Positions 1 through 7,339 of a stretch of 64,000 nucleotides of DNA are shown here, piece by piece. The DNA lies in contig NZ_CP014160.1 in assembly GCF_001543145.1 (NCBI RefSeq), forward strand, positions 1,240,001 through 1,304,000, written 5' to 3'. Under the pieces are notes generated by a model, which worked only from the letters and a program-made list of their open reading frames with translations, did no database searches and had not been told where the DNA came from. How positions within the stretch are numbered: position 1 is the first letter of the stretch; every line of letters begins with the position of its first letter. This DNA comes from Aerococcus sanguinicola. GTDB taxonomy: Bacteria > Bacillota > Bacilli > Lactobacillales > Aerococcaceae. Both the position numbers and the translations under genes were made by a program.

Positions 1-708
1 TTCAAGACCCTAGTTCTAGGGATTAGCGGGGGCCAAGATTCGACCTTAGTGGGCCGGCTCTGCCAGCTAGCCATGGAAGAATTGCGCGAAGAGACGGGCC
101 GGCAAGACCTTCGCTTCATTGCAGTCCGCCTTCCTTACGGCCAACAGTTGGACGAGGATGATGCCCAGAAGGCTTTGGATTTTATCCAGGCTGACCAGGT
201 GTTGACCGTCAATATTAAGCCAGCTGTGGATGCCCAAGTTGAGGCTCTCGAAGCAGCAGGGCTTGAGATCACGGACTTCAATAAGGGGAACATCAAGGCT
301 CGCCAGCGGATGATTAGCCAATTCGCCATTGCTGGAGCTGATAAGGGGATTGTAGCCGGTTCTGACCATGCGGCTGAAGCAGTCACAGGTTTTTATACCA
401 AGTTCGGTGATGGGGCAGCGGATATCATGCCTATCTGGCGGCTCAACAAACGCCAGGGGGCAGCCTTGCTCCAAGCGCTCGGGGCAGAGCCTCGCCTCTA
501 TGAAAAAGTGCCAACCGCAGACTTAGAAGACGATAAACCGGGCCAAGCCGATGAAGAAGCCCTCGGTGTCTCCTACCAGGCCATTGATGACTACCTAGAA
601 GGAAAGGACCTTGCTGAAGCCGATGCTGAACGTATTGAACAACTTTACCAATCTAGCCAGCATAAGCGAGAGCTGCCGGTCAATGTCTATGACCAGTGGT
701 GGCGTTAA
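1..708 (+). CDS. nadE: NH3-dependent NAD+ synthetase, 5' end outside window
   Basis: This enzyme makes NAD+ from deamido-NAD+, ATP and ammonia in the cytoplasm, the last step of NAD synthesis. The reading frame is open from base 1, and the visible 235 codons begin with the ATP-pyrophosphatase loop SGGQDSTL, so only about 35-40 N-terminal residues are missing. Further on, the family motif [18 protein letters not shown] followed by ADIMP is intact. The C terminus is normal and the stop is followed by a strong hairpin. The GTG at base 49 is an internal codon, not the start. Identification is secure; the glutamine-dependent form is unlikely because no glutaminase domain can be seen in this part, although the missing N terminus limits that statement. 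Confidence 0.95.
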   Translation, partial: FKTLVLGISGGQDSTLVGRLCQLAMEELREETGRQDLRFIAVRLPYGQQLDEDDAQKALDFIQADQVLTVNIKPAVDAQVEALEAAGLEITDFNKGNIKARQRMISQFAIAGADKGIVAGSDHAAEAVTGFYTKFGDGAADIMPIWRLNKRQGAALLQALGAEPRLYEKVPTADLEDDKPGQADEEALGVSYQAIDDYLEGKDLAEADAERIEQLYQSSQHKRELPVNVYDQWWR

Positions 709-743
709 AGACTTGTATATTAGAAATTAATTTATCGATAGAA

Positions 744-791
744 GAACCCCTGCCAGGCGATCTTTAAGCCTAGCAGGGGTTCTCGTCTTTT
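744..791. terminator. Bidirectional terminator between nadE and the DUF3021 gene
   Basis: GAACCCCTGC at 744-753 pairs with GCAGGGGTTC at 773-782, followed by a T-rich run on the plus strand. The genes on either side converge, so it probably serves both. Confidence 0.8.
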
Positions 792-801
792 TAGCTGTGT
801 C

Positions 802-1188
802 TTATGATTTGTCGATTCTCTGATTGATTGCTTTAATTTGTTTGCTATAGTAGAAGTAGTAGCCTAGGGCAATGAGGAGAAAAATCAAGCTAAATTGTAG
901 GCTAGCCGAGAGAATGATGTCCCAAGTCAGAGGGAACCAGTGATTCCATGCGGCTAGGCCGAGGAAGGTTAGCAGGCTTAAAGCCAGGTGGAAGAAGCCG
1001 GCTAAGAGGGGGCTGAGCTTGTCAATTTGGTAGAGGACAGAGCCGCCACCGCAGACGCAACCGACCAGGCTCCAGCTGATTAACATTTTAAGATAAACGG
1101 GGGAGGAAGTATAGATGGCACCCATGACAGCAAAGATAACCATACTGATAAAGATTCCTTGTAAGCTTCGATGAATAAATTCTTTCAT
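802..1188 (-). CDS. DUF3021 family four-helix membrane protein
   Basis: This is a small integral membrane protein of 128 residues with about four hydrophobic segments and a basic C-terminal tail (YYSKQIKAINQ). Proteins of the DUF3021 family are typically encoded next to a LytTR regulator, as here. Their exact role is not known; they are thought to modulate the partner regulator. An upstream ATG at 1206 overlaps the previous gene, but the AAAGGAG motif lies just before the ATG at 1188, so I chose 1188. The gene is translationally coupled to the LytTR gene, whose stop lies at 1203. Confidence 0.8.
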   Translation of the reverse strand: MKEFIHRSLQGIFISMVIFAVMGAIYTSSPVYLKMLISWSLVGCVCGGGSVLYQIDKLSPLLAGFFHLALSLLTFLGLAAWNHWFPLTWDIILSASLQFSLIFLLIALGYYFYYSKQIKAINQRIDKS

Positions 1189-1202
1189 AGTGGGGGCTCC
1201 TT

Positions 1203-1667
1203 TCATAAGCCAAGTTTTTCTTTAAACTGCTGGAGAAAACGACGGCTGATTAGAATTTTTTTCTGGTTACTGAGCTGGGCGTACATGTTACCAGAAAAGG
1301 CCAATTCTAAACTTTGAATGGCGTCTAGACGGACCAAGCTATAGCGGCTCGCCCGCAGGTAATCGCCCTTTGGCAAGAGACTTTCTAGCTTCTTTAGGCT
1401 GAGTCGGCAAGGATAGGTCTTATCCTTGGTCCAGATCGTTAGTTCTCCTTGGTTGATTTCTGCATAGAGGATGTCAGGGATGGCTAATACTTGGTAAGTG
1501 TCTTGGCTCTTGATCGTCAAGCGGTCAGTCTGCTGCTGGCCTTCTAGCTGGTAGAGCAGGTCAGAAGTTCGGTCTAGCCATTGACTATCAGAGGCGCGTA
1601 AAATTACTTGGTGTTTATCTTCGTCTTGGTCAAGGATACGCTGGATGACCAGTTTTTCTACTGTCAT
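1203..1667 (-). CDS. LytTR-type DNA-binding transcriptional regulator
   Basis: The 154-residue protein ends in a LytTR DNA-binding domain (roughly residues 55-150). The hallmark DILYAE and DYLRASRYSLVRLDAI segments are present, together with a C-terminal segment ISRRFLQQFKEKL typical of the family. It has no receiver domain, as in the LytTR plus DUF3021 pairs of lactic acid bacteria, which often control a downstream transporter or their own operon. A strong AAGGAGGAG site lies just upstream of the ATG. The target genes cannot be named from the sequence. Confidence 0.88.
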   Translation of the reverse strand: MTVEKLVIQRILDQDEDKHQVILRASDSQWLDRTSDLLYQLEGQQQTDRLTIKSQDTYQVLAIPDILYAEINQGELTIWTKDKTYPCRLSLKKLESLLPKGDYLRASRYSLVRLDAIQSLELAFSGNMYAQLSNQKKILISRRFLQQFKEKLGL

Positions 1668-1776
1668 AGAAGTTCTCCTCCTTTCTGACCTTAGTATAGG
1701 CTAGAAGAGGCAAAAAGTCGTCCCGTTTTAGACGAGCGGTTGTTTTTAAGTCGTGAGTGGTAAAAAGGCCATAATA

Positions 1777-1812
1777 AAATCCCCCAGATTCACTCCGTTC
1801 TGGGGGATTTGT
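1777..1812. terminator. GC-rich terminator hairpin
   Basis: AAATCCCCCAGA at 1777-1788 pairs with TCTGGGGGATTT at 1799-1810. It lies beyond glgP, past the palindromic repeats, and would end glgP transcription on the minus strand. It also isolates the LytTR operon. Confidence 0.75.
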
Positions 1813-1831
1813 TGTGTTTTAGGCTTTGGCT

Positions 1832-1884
1832 TGGCGTCTTGCTCCAGTCATTCAAGTCTGGGTGCAACTGCTTACACCCTGTGC
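1832..1884 (+). repeat. Truncated copy of the tagged palindromic repeat
   Basis: The stretch TTGCTCCAGTCATTCAAGTC followed by a CTTACACCCT tag matches the 3' half of the complete repeat next to it (TTGCTCCAATCATCCGAGTC and CTCACACCCTTA). The 5' arm is missing. It indicates that a tandem pair once stood here. Confidence 0.6.
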
Positions 1885-2003
1885 AGTCGGGTTCGACTTG
1901 GCAGACTCGGAGTGATTTCACAAGTCAGAAACGAGCGAATGTTTCGCTCTTATTCTGACTTGCTCCAATCATCCGAGTCTAACCGCCAAGTCTCACACCC
2001 TTA
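1885..2003 (+). repeat. Tagged palindromic repeat, copy A1
   Basis: A 98-nt nested palindrome spans 1895-1992: GACTTGGC (1895-1902) pairs with GCCAAGTC (1985-1992), AGACTCGG (1903-1910) with CCGAGTCT (1973-1980), CAAGTCAGAA (1921-1930) with TTCTGACTTG (1953-1962), and GAGCGAA with TTCGCTC at the tip. It is preceded by AGTCGGGTTC and followed by the tag TCACACCCTTA. The last three bases of the tag are the stop codon of glgP on the other strand, so the element abuts that gene exactly. A second copy lies at 7105-7223 with compensatory stem changes. Confidence 0.8.
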
Positions 2004-4268
2004 GATTTTCCAGATGTCTTGGTTGTAGTCTTGGATGGTGCGGTCGGATGAGAAGTAGCCGGCTTGGGCGATGTTGATGAGGGCTTTTTTGGTCCAACTT
2101 TCTTGGTCTTCGTAGTCGGCGTAGACTTTTTCTTTGACGTCGATGAATTCTTCAAGGTCAATGAGGGCCATGAACCAGTCCTTGTACTTGATGTCTTCAT
2201 GGAGGCGGTAGAGGCGGTCGTGCTGGCCGAGCGCTAGGAGTTCGTCGCTTACAATGAAGTCAACTAAAGGTTTGATGCGTTCACGGTGGTAGTAGTCAGC
2301 CAAGTGCCGGTGGTAGTCGCCGGTTTCATACAGCTTGACAATGGTTTCACTGTCTTGACCGAAGATGTAGATGTTGTCTTCACCCACGCGTTCGGCAATC
2401 TCAACATTGGCCCCGTCTAGGGTACAAATGGTGAGCGCCCCATTGAGCATGAATTTCATATTGCCGGTCCCGCTGGCTTCTTTAGAGGCCAAGGAAATTT
2501 GTTCTGAAATGTCTGCTGCTGTGATGAGCTTCTCGGCGCTAGTCACATTGTAGTTTTCAACCATGATAACTTGGAGGTAAGGGCTCACTTCTGGATCCTT
2601 AGCGATTAATTCAGATAAGCAGAGGATCAGATGGATAATGTCCTGGGCAATGGTATAAGCTGGAGCTGCCTTGCCGCCAAATAGGATGGTAATTGGGGTG
2701 CTTGGCAGATTCCCGGCTTTAATATCCAAGTATTTGTGGATGATGTAGAGGGCTAGCATCTGCTGGCGTTTGTATTCATGGAGTCGCTTGATTTGGACAT
2801 CGATAATGGCATTATCGTGTAATTGGACGCCTTGCTGGTCAGACAGGTATTCTTGGAGTTGGAGTTTATTGTGGTGCTTGATCTCTTGGAGGCGTTTCAA
2901 GCTATCTGCCTGGTCAATTTCTTTTTCAAAAGCTGTCAAGTCGGCATCCTTATGCCAATCTTGGCCAATCTTTTCATCCAGTAACTGGGTGAGCTCGGGA
3001 TTGGCTGCCATGATCCAGCGGCGGAAGGAAATACCATTCGTCTTGTTATTAAATTTGTCTGGATAAAGCTCATAGAAAGGCTTGAGCTCAGAATTCTTCA
3101 GGATCTCGGTGTGGAGCTTGGCGACGCCGTTAGTTGAGAAGGAGAAGTGGATAGCGATGTGGGCCATATGAGCGCGGTCATCTTGGTCAATAATTTGAAC
3201 CGCTTCTTTGTCTGGGTAGCGCGATCTAATTTCTTCATCCAATTGACGGATAATCTTGGCAATTTCAGGTACCACTTCGTCAATATAAGCCATGGGCCAC
3301 TTTTCGAGGGCTTCGGCGAGGATCGTGTGGTTGGTGAAGGCAACGGTCTTTTCAATGACAGCTAGGGCTTCCTTGAATTCAAAACCATGGTATGTGGTTA
3401 AGAGGCGGACAAATTCCGGAATAATGAAAGCCGGGTGGGTGTCATTGATTTGAACCACGGCATAGTCATAGAGGTCGTGGAGGTCGCTGCCCTTGGCCTT
3501 CGCTTCTTCAATAATCAGTTGAGCAGCATTGGACACCATGAAATATTGTTGGTAGATACGTAAGAGGTTACCCACGTAGTCTGAATCATCTGGGTAGAGG
3601 AAGAGGGTCAGGTTTTGCGGGATATTCATCTTATCAAAGTTGATGCTGTCCGCTTCAATAATATCGGAAGTTACGGATTCCAAGTCGAAGAGGCGGAGGC
3701 GGTTATGGGCTTTTTGTTCAAAACCTGGAATTTCAATTTCATAGAGGCTGGATTTGAAGTTGAAGTGGCGGAAGGGAATCTCATAAGAGGTCTCTGTCTT
3801 CACTAACCAATTCGGATGGTTGAGCCATTCATCAGGCACAGAGGCTTGTTGGTTGTCGCGGAAGACTTGGCGGAAGAGACCGAAGTGATAATTTAAGCCA
3901 ATCCCGTCGCCATTAATCCCTAAAGAGGCAATGGAATCGAGGAAGCAGGCAGCTAGACGGCCTAGGCCACCATTCCCAAGAGAGGGTTCAGTTTCAGCTT
4001 TTTCTACGTCATGGAGTGACTTACCATTGGCCTCAAGGACTTGGCTGACTTCATCATAGAGGCCAAGGTTGATGAGGTTGGTGGTCAGAAGTTTCCCTAC
4101 TAGGAATTCAGCTGAGATATAGTAGAGCTTCTTCTTCCCTTGGTTGACAGGGGAGTTAATCATTTGTTCTTGAACATAGTCAAGTAGGACCTTATAAGTT
4201 TCTGCGTCAGAGAGATTGGCAAGGTCCTTCTTGAAGAGCTCCTTAGCGTGTTGTTCTAATGCGTGCAT
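2001..4268 (-). CDS. glgP: Glycogen/maltodextrin phosphorylase
   Basis: This GT35 enzyme splits alpha-1,4-glucans with phosphate to give glucose 1-phosphate, using pyridoxal phosphate. The 755-residue length is normal. The PLP-binding region EASGTGNMKFMLNGALTICT (a lysine-containing motif) and GGKAAPAYTIAQDIIHLI are intact, as is the N-terminal NGGLGRLAACFLDS. The gene is followed on the minus strand by a palindromic repeat that touches its stop codon. It lies 1 bp downstream of malQ in the same operon, so its substrate is probably maltodextrin processed by MalQ rather than stored glycogen, because no glg synthesis genes are visible here. It could equally be named malP. Confidence 0.93.
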   Translation of the reverse strand: MHALEQHAKELFKKDLANLSDAETYKVLLDYVQEQMINSPVNQGKKKLYYISAEFLVGKLLTTNLINLGLYDEVSQVLEANGKSLHDVEKAETEPSLGNGGLGRLAACFLDSIASLGINGDGIGLNYHFGLFRQVFRDNQQASVPDEWLNHPNWLVKTETSYEIPFRHFNFKSSLYEIEIPGFEQKAHNRLRLFDLESVTSDIIEADSINFDKMNIPQNLTLFLYPDDSDYVGNLLRIYQQYFMVSNAAQLIIEEAKAKGSDLHDLYDYAVVQINDTHPAFIIPEFVRLLTTYHGFEFKEALAVIEKTVAFTNHTILAEALEKWPMAYIDEVVPEIAKIIRQLDEEIRSRYPDKEAVQIIDQDDRAHMAHIAIHFSFSTNGVAKLHTEILKNSELKPFYELYPDKFNNKTNGISFRRWIMAANPELTQLLDEKIGQDWHKDADLTAFEKEIDQADSLKRLQEIKHHNKLQLQEYLSDQQGVQLHDNAIIDVQIKRLHEYKRQQMLALYIIHKYLDIKAGNLPSTPITILFGGKAAPAYTIAQDIIHLILCLSELIAKDPEVSPYLQVIMVENYNVTSAEKLITAADISEQISLASKEASGTGNMKFMLNGALTICTLDGANVEIAERVGEDNIYIFGQDSETIVKLYETGDYHRHLADYYHRERIKPLVDFIVSDELLALGQHDRLYRLHEDIKYKDWFMALIDLEEFIDVKEKVYADYEDQESWTKKALINIAQAGYFSSDRTIQDYNQDIWKI

Positions 4269-4269
4269 G

Positions 4270-5805
4270 TTAGTCTCCTTTGTTTGTAATACTTGTGCCT
4301 AACTTAAATTTAGGATTTGCACGGAAGTAGGTTTCCGTTAAGTCTGTCAATTGTTCATAAACATCAGCTGTTAGGGCATCTTCTGCCATGCGCCATTGCC
4401 AATTGCAACCGATGGTGGAGGGCGTATTCATCCGAGCGCGGTTGCCCAGATTTAATAAATCCTGCATGGTATAGATCGCGATTTGACTGCTTGAAGCAGC
4501 AATTCCCCGGTTGAGGGCATGGGAGGCTGCTTCGCCTTTTCTTCGATTTAAGTAAGCGTCCACTTGATCGCGTTGAGATTGGTTAGCGCTTTCTTCGTAC
4601 CAACCGCGTGCGGTCTCATTATCGTGGGTTCCTACATAAGCTATTGTATTGGCAGAATAGTGATGTGGCAAGTCTAAACTGTCTGTTTTTCCGTTAAAAG
4701 CAAATTGTAAAATTTTCATTCCAGGATAGCCAGTCGCTTCCCGCATTTCAATGACTTCATCGGTCATAAATCCTAAATCTTCAGCAATAATTGCTAGGTC
4801 ACCAAGGGCGTCCTTTAAGGCTTTGAAGAGCTTTAGACCCGGTCCCTTGGTCCAGTGGCCTGAAGCGGCAGTTTCAGAACCATAAGGCACCTCCCAGAAG
4901 GACTCAAAGCCGCGGAAGTGGTCGATGCGAACAATATCGTACATTTCAAAGCTCTTGGCCATGCGCTGGATCCACCATTGGTAGCCCTGGTCAGCCATAT
5001 AGTCCCAGTCATAAATCGGGTTCCCCCAGTACTGGCCAGTATCTGAGAAATTATCGGGTGGCGTTCCCGCAACGGTCAAGGGATCTTTATTGGCATCCGT
5101 TTTGAACATAGCTGGCTGGGTCCACATTTCAACGCTGTCACGGGCCACATAGATGGGCATGTCGCCAATGATCTGGATATGCTTTTGATTGGCGTAGGCC
5201 TTGAGAGCTTCCCATTGCTTGAAGAAGAAGTACTGGGTAATCAGGTGGTAGTTATAGCAGTCGGCGTGGTCCCAGCAGAGGGTCTTGACCTGGTCTATTT
5301 GATAGGTCCGGTAGGCTTCTGGCCAATCGTACCAGGCCTTTAAGTCGAAAGATTCTTTGACGGTCATGTACTGGCAGAAAGCTTCCAGCCAATCCTGGTT
5401 ACTTTGGACAAAGTCTTTGAAGTCTCGGCTCTTGTCTTTCTTGTCTTTTTGGAAGGCGGCGACGGCTTTTTCCAGGAGGGGACGGCGGACCCTGAAGATG
5501 CGCCCATAGTCCACGACTTCCGGATTCTCAGCAAATGACAGATCTTCGAGATCAGAAGCTTTTAGGTAGCCTGCTTCAACTAAACGGTCGAAGTCGATCA
5601 GATGGGTGTTGCCGGCAAAGGCCGAAAAGGATTGGTAGGGGGAGTCCCCGTAACTCGTTGTGGTCAGAGGTAGGATCTGCCAGTAAGATTGCTTGCATGC
5701 ACTTAAAAAATCGACGAATTCATAGGCAGCCCGGCCGAAACTGCCGATGCCATAGGGGCTGGCTAAGGATGTAATATGTAGTAAAACCCCGCTTGTTCTT
5801 TCCAT
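4270..5805 (-). CDS. malQ: 4-alpha-glucanotransferase (amylomaltase)
   Basis: This GH77 enzyme disproportionates maltose and maltodextrins, releasing glucose and longer chains that the phosphorylase can use. Diagnostic segments are IIGDMPIYVARDSVEMW, VRIDHFRGFESFWEVP (catalytic Asp region), IAEDLGFMT (acid/base Glu) and YVGTHDNETARGWY. An in-frame ATG at 5820 lies upstream, but GGGAGG sits seven bases before the ATG at 5805, giving MERTSG as the N terminus and 511 residues, the usual size. It is the first gene of a malQ-glgP operon, and its promoter overlaps a LacI-type operator shared with the divergent regulator. Confidence 0.94.
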   Translation of the reverse strand: MERTSGVLLHITSLASPYGIGSFGRAAYEFVDFLSACKQSYWQILPLTTTSYGDSPYQSFSAFAGNTHLIDFDRLVEAGYLKASDLEDLSFAENPEVVDYGRIFRVRRPLLEKAVAAFQKDKKDKSRDFKDFVQSNQDWLEAFCQYMTVKESFDLKAWYDWPEAYRTYQIDQVKTLCWDHADCYNYHLITQYFFFKQWEALKAYANQKHIQIIGDMPIYVARDSVEMWTQPAMFKTDANKDPLTVAGTPPDNFSDTGQYWGNPIYDWDYMADQGYQWWIQRMAKSFEMYDIVRIDHFRGFESFWEVPYGSETAASGHWTKGPGLKLFKALKDALGDLAIIAEDLGFMTDEVIEMREATGYPGMKILQFAFNGKTDSLDLPHHYSANTIAYVGTHDNETARGWYEESANQSQRDQVDAYLNRRKGEAASHALNRGIAASSSQIAIYTMQDLLNLGNRARMNTPSTIGCNWQWRMAEDALTADVYEQLTDLTETYFRANPKFKLGTSITNKGD

Positions 5806-5857
5806 AAAGAAGCCTCCCAATCTAAAATTTTGATAATATGATGGCGTTTACAAACTC

Positions 5858-5886
5858 ATTATAGTAAACTTAGACCATAAGCGCAA
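5858..5886 (-). promoter_or_regulatory. Promoter of malQ-glgP
   Basis: Read on the minus strand, TTGCGC (5881-5886) and TATAAT (5858-5863) are separated by 17 bases. The -35 box lies inside the operator at 5881-5894, so a bound repressor would block RNA polymerase. Confidence 0.6.
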
Positions 5887-5894
5887 ACGTTTTC
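5881..5894. promoter_or_regulatory. LacI/CcpA-type operator (MalR or cre site)
   Basis: GCGCAAACGTTTTC is a near-palindrome around the central CG that fits both the MalR operator (CGCAAACGTTTGCG) and the cre pattern. It stands between the divergent malQ and malR genes. Either MalR or CcpA could bind it, and the sequence alone does not decide. Confidence 0.6.
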
Positions 5895-5919
5895 TTAAAT
5901 AAATAGAAAGGTGCCGAAT

Positions 5920-6924
5920 ATGACTGTAACTATTAAAGATATTGCCAAGGCCTCAGGGGTTGCTCCTTCGACGGTCTCTCGGGTGATTGCTGATAACCCA
6001 GCTATTAGCCAAGCTACCAAGGAGAAAGTTCGCCAGGTGATGGCTGACCTCCACTACTATCCCAACTACAATGCTCGACGCTTAGCCAGCCGCAAGTCGC
6101 GAACGGTAGGGATTGTCCTCCCGGCGGCTAGTGATGCTTTCTACCACAATCCCTTCTTTCCTACGGTTCTCAGAGGGATTAATGAAGCAGCAAGCCAGGC
6201 CCAGTATGCTCTCCTCTTATCGACAGGAGAGGGGGACCAGACGCGCTTAGATCATCTTCAGAATATGATCCTTGGTAAGCAAGTGGAAGGGCTCATCTTC
6301 CTCTATGCTAGCCGTGAAGATCCTCTCTTGCAATTTGCTCTTAGCCAGGACTGTCCCCTAGTCGTGATCGGTAACCTGCCTGGAATCGATGTGAACCGGG
6401 TCGACAATGATAACCCGGCCATCGCCTACCAGGCTACCCGCCACTTAATTAAGCGAGGGGCGAAGAAACTTGCCTTTATTGGTGGCGACCCCAAGCAGCA
6501 GTTCGTTAAAGAACGTTTGGCTGGCTTCAGCCAGGCCATGGAAGAGGCCGGTTTAGACCTAGCAGACGGGGCAGTTTATAATGATTTGCCCTTCCTCCAG
6601 TCCCCCGGTTATGAGCTAGCGCGTCGAGAACTACTTAAAAAAGACTTTGATGCTTTTGTCTTTGCTGACCAACTATTGGCAGAGGGGGCCTACCAAGCCA
6701 TGCGGCAGTTAGGCCTTGATCCATCTTGGATGGTAACTTTTAAAGCCTATAGTGATCCGGATTTGGGCCAAATCGAGGGCTATCCCTACTTTGATCTCCA
6801 CAGCCAGGACTTGGGCTACCAGGCCATGCAGGTACTTCTAGAAGTCCTCGCTCAAGCAGAAGATGCTCACTGTCACCGCTATATCTACCAATGTGTGACG
6901 AGTGACTTTATCTCTAACGAGTAG
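5920..6924 (+). CDS. malR: LacI-family regulator of the maltose locus, MalR-like
   Basis: This is a 334-residue LacI/GalR repressor. The N-terminal helix-turn-helix (IKDIAKASGVAPSTVSRVI, first 25 residues) and hinge helix NARRLASRKSRTVGIVLP are canonical, followed by a periplasmic-binding-like effector domain. A GTG at 5911 is in frame, but the GAAAGG site at 5906-5912 points to the ATG at 5920. It is divergent from malQ-glgP and upstream of the maltose-type PTS gene, and LacI-type operators lie in both promoter regions. The effector (maltose or a maltodextrin) is inferred from context. Confidence 0.85.
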   Translation: MTVTIKDIAKASGVAPSTVSRVIADNPAISQATKEKVRQVMADLHYYPNYNARRLASRKSRTVGIVLPAASDAFYHNPFFPTVLRGINEAASQAQYALLLSTGEGDQTRLDHLQNMILGKQVEGLIFLYASREDPLLQFALSQDCPLVVIGNLPGIDVNRVDNDNPAIAYQATRHLIKRGAKKLAFIGGDPKQQFVKERLAGFSQAMEEAGLDLADGAVYNDLPFLQSPGYELARRELLKKDFDAFVFADQLLAEGAYQAMRQLGLDPSWMVTFKAYSDPDLGQIEGYPYFDLHSQDLGYQAMQVLLEVLAQAEDAHCHRYIYQCVTSDFISNE

Positions 6925-6958
6925 GTGACTTAGGGGAGGCTTGTTTCAGTGAAGGAAA

Positions 6959-6983
6959 GTTAACCGCGCACCCTCACACCCTT
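6959..6983 (+). repeat. Tail fragment of the B-type palindromic repeat
   Basis: TTAACCGCGCACCCTCACAC followed by CCTTC repeats the 3' end of the complete B copy that follows. Its 5' arm is absent. It suggests repeated insertion or recombination at this spot. Confidence 0.5.
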
Positions 6984-7103
6984 CCTAGTCGGGTTCGGTC
7001 GCGCAGAAGCAGCTCCTCTTCACAAAGCCCCGCTGAAGACTTGCAGTCTTCTCTGGGTCTTTGCTCCAGAGGTCCGCTTCTAACCGCGCCCTCACACCCT
7101 TAT
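6984..7103 (+). repeat. Tagged palindromic repeat, copy B1
   Basis: After CTAGTCGGGTTCG the arms GCGC and AGAAGC (7001-7010) pair with GCTTCT and GCGC (7076-7089). CCTCT pairs with AGAGG, CAAAG (7023-7027) with CTTTG (7059-7063), CCC with GGG, and GAAGAC (7035-7040) with GTCTTC (7046-7051). The copy ends in the same CTCACACCCTTA tag as the A copies. A degenerate copy is at 30765-30881. Confidence 0.75.
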
Positions 7104-7104
7104 C

Positions 7105-7223
7105 TAGTCGGGTTCGACTTGGCAAACTCGGAGTGATTTCACAATTAAGAAACGAGCGAATGTTTCGCTCTTATTCTTAATTGCTCCAATCATCCGAGTC
7201 TGACCGCCAAGTCTCACACCCTT
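7105..7223 (+). repeat. Tagged palindromic repeat, copy A2
   Basis: The palindrome spans 7116-7213 and has the same layout as copy A1. The middle stem reads CAATTAAGAA (7142-7151) and TTCTTAATTG (7174-7183), where A1 has CAAGTCAGAA and TTCTGACTTG. Both differences are matched on the opposite arm. The flanks AGTCGGGTTCG and TCACACCCTTA are identical to those of A1. Confidence 0.8.
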
Positions 7224-7250
7224 AATTATGTAATCGTTTTAAAATATACC

Positions 7251-7279
7251 TTTACAAAAAAATAGGGGAGTGGTATACT
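7251..7279 (+). promoter_or_regulatory. Promoter of the PTS maltose transporter gene
   Basis: TTTACA (7251-7256) and TATACT (7274-7279) are separated by 17 bases, a near-consensus sigma-A promoter. Transcription would start near 7286, immediately before the operator at 7292. Confidence 0.75.
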
Positions 7280-7291
7280 TTGCTCGAACAA

Positions 7292-7305
7292 TGAAAACGA
7301 TTTCG
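7292..7305. promoter_or_regulatory. cre/MalR-type operator before the PTS gene
   Basis: TGAAAACGATTTCG fits the catabolite-responsive element pattern with central CG. It lies just past the predicted transcription start, a position where CcpA or a LacI-type repressor acts as a roadblock. Confidence 0.65.
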
Positions 7306-7339
7306 TTAACTTAGCCAAGATTTTAAAATAAGGAGTTGG

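Noticed and set aside
1885..2003. Palindromic repeat as a T-box or other riboswitch
   Set aside because: GGGTTCG is superficially suggestive, but there is no T-box sequence, specifier loop or antiterminator, and the copies lie downstream of or between unrelated genes.
1753..2004. Plus-strand open frame of 83 codons
   Set aside because: It lies wholly in the terminator and palindromic repeats, and its sequence is explained by their pairing.
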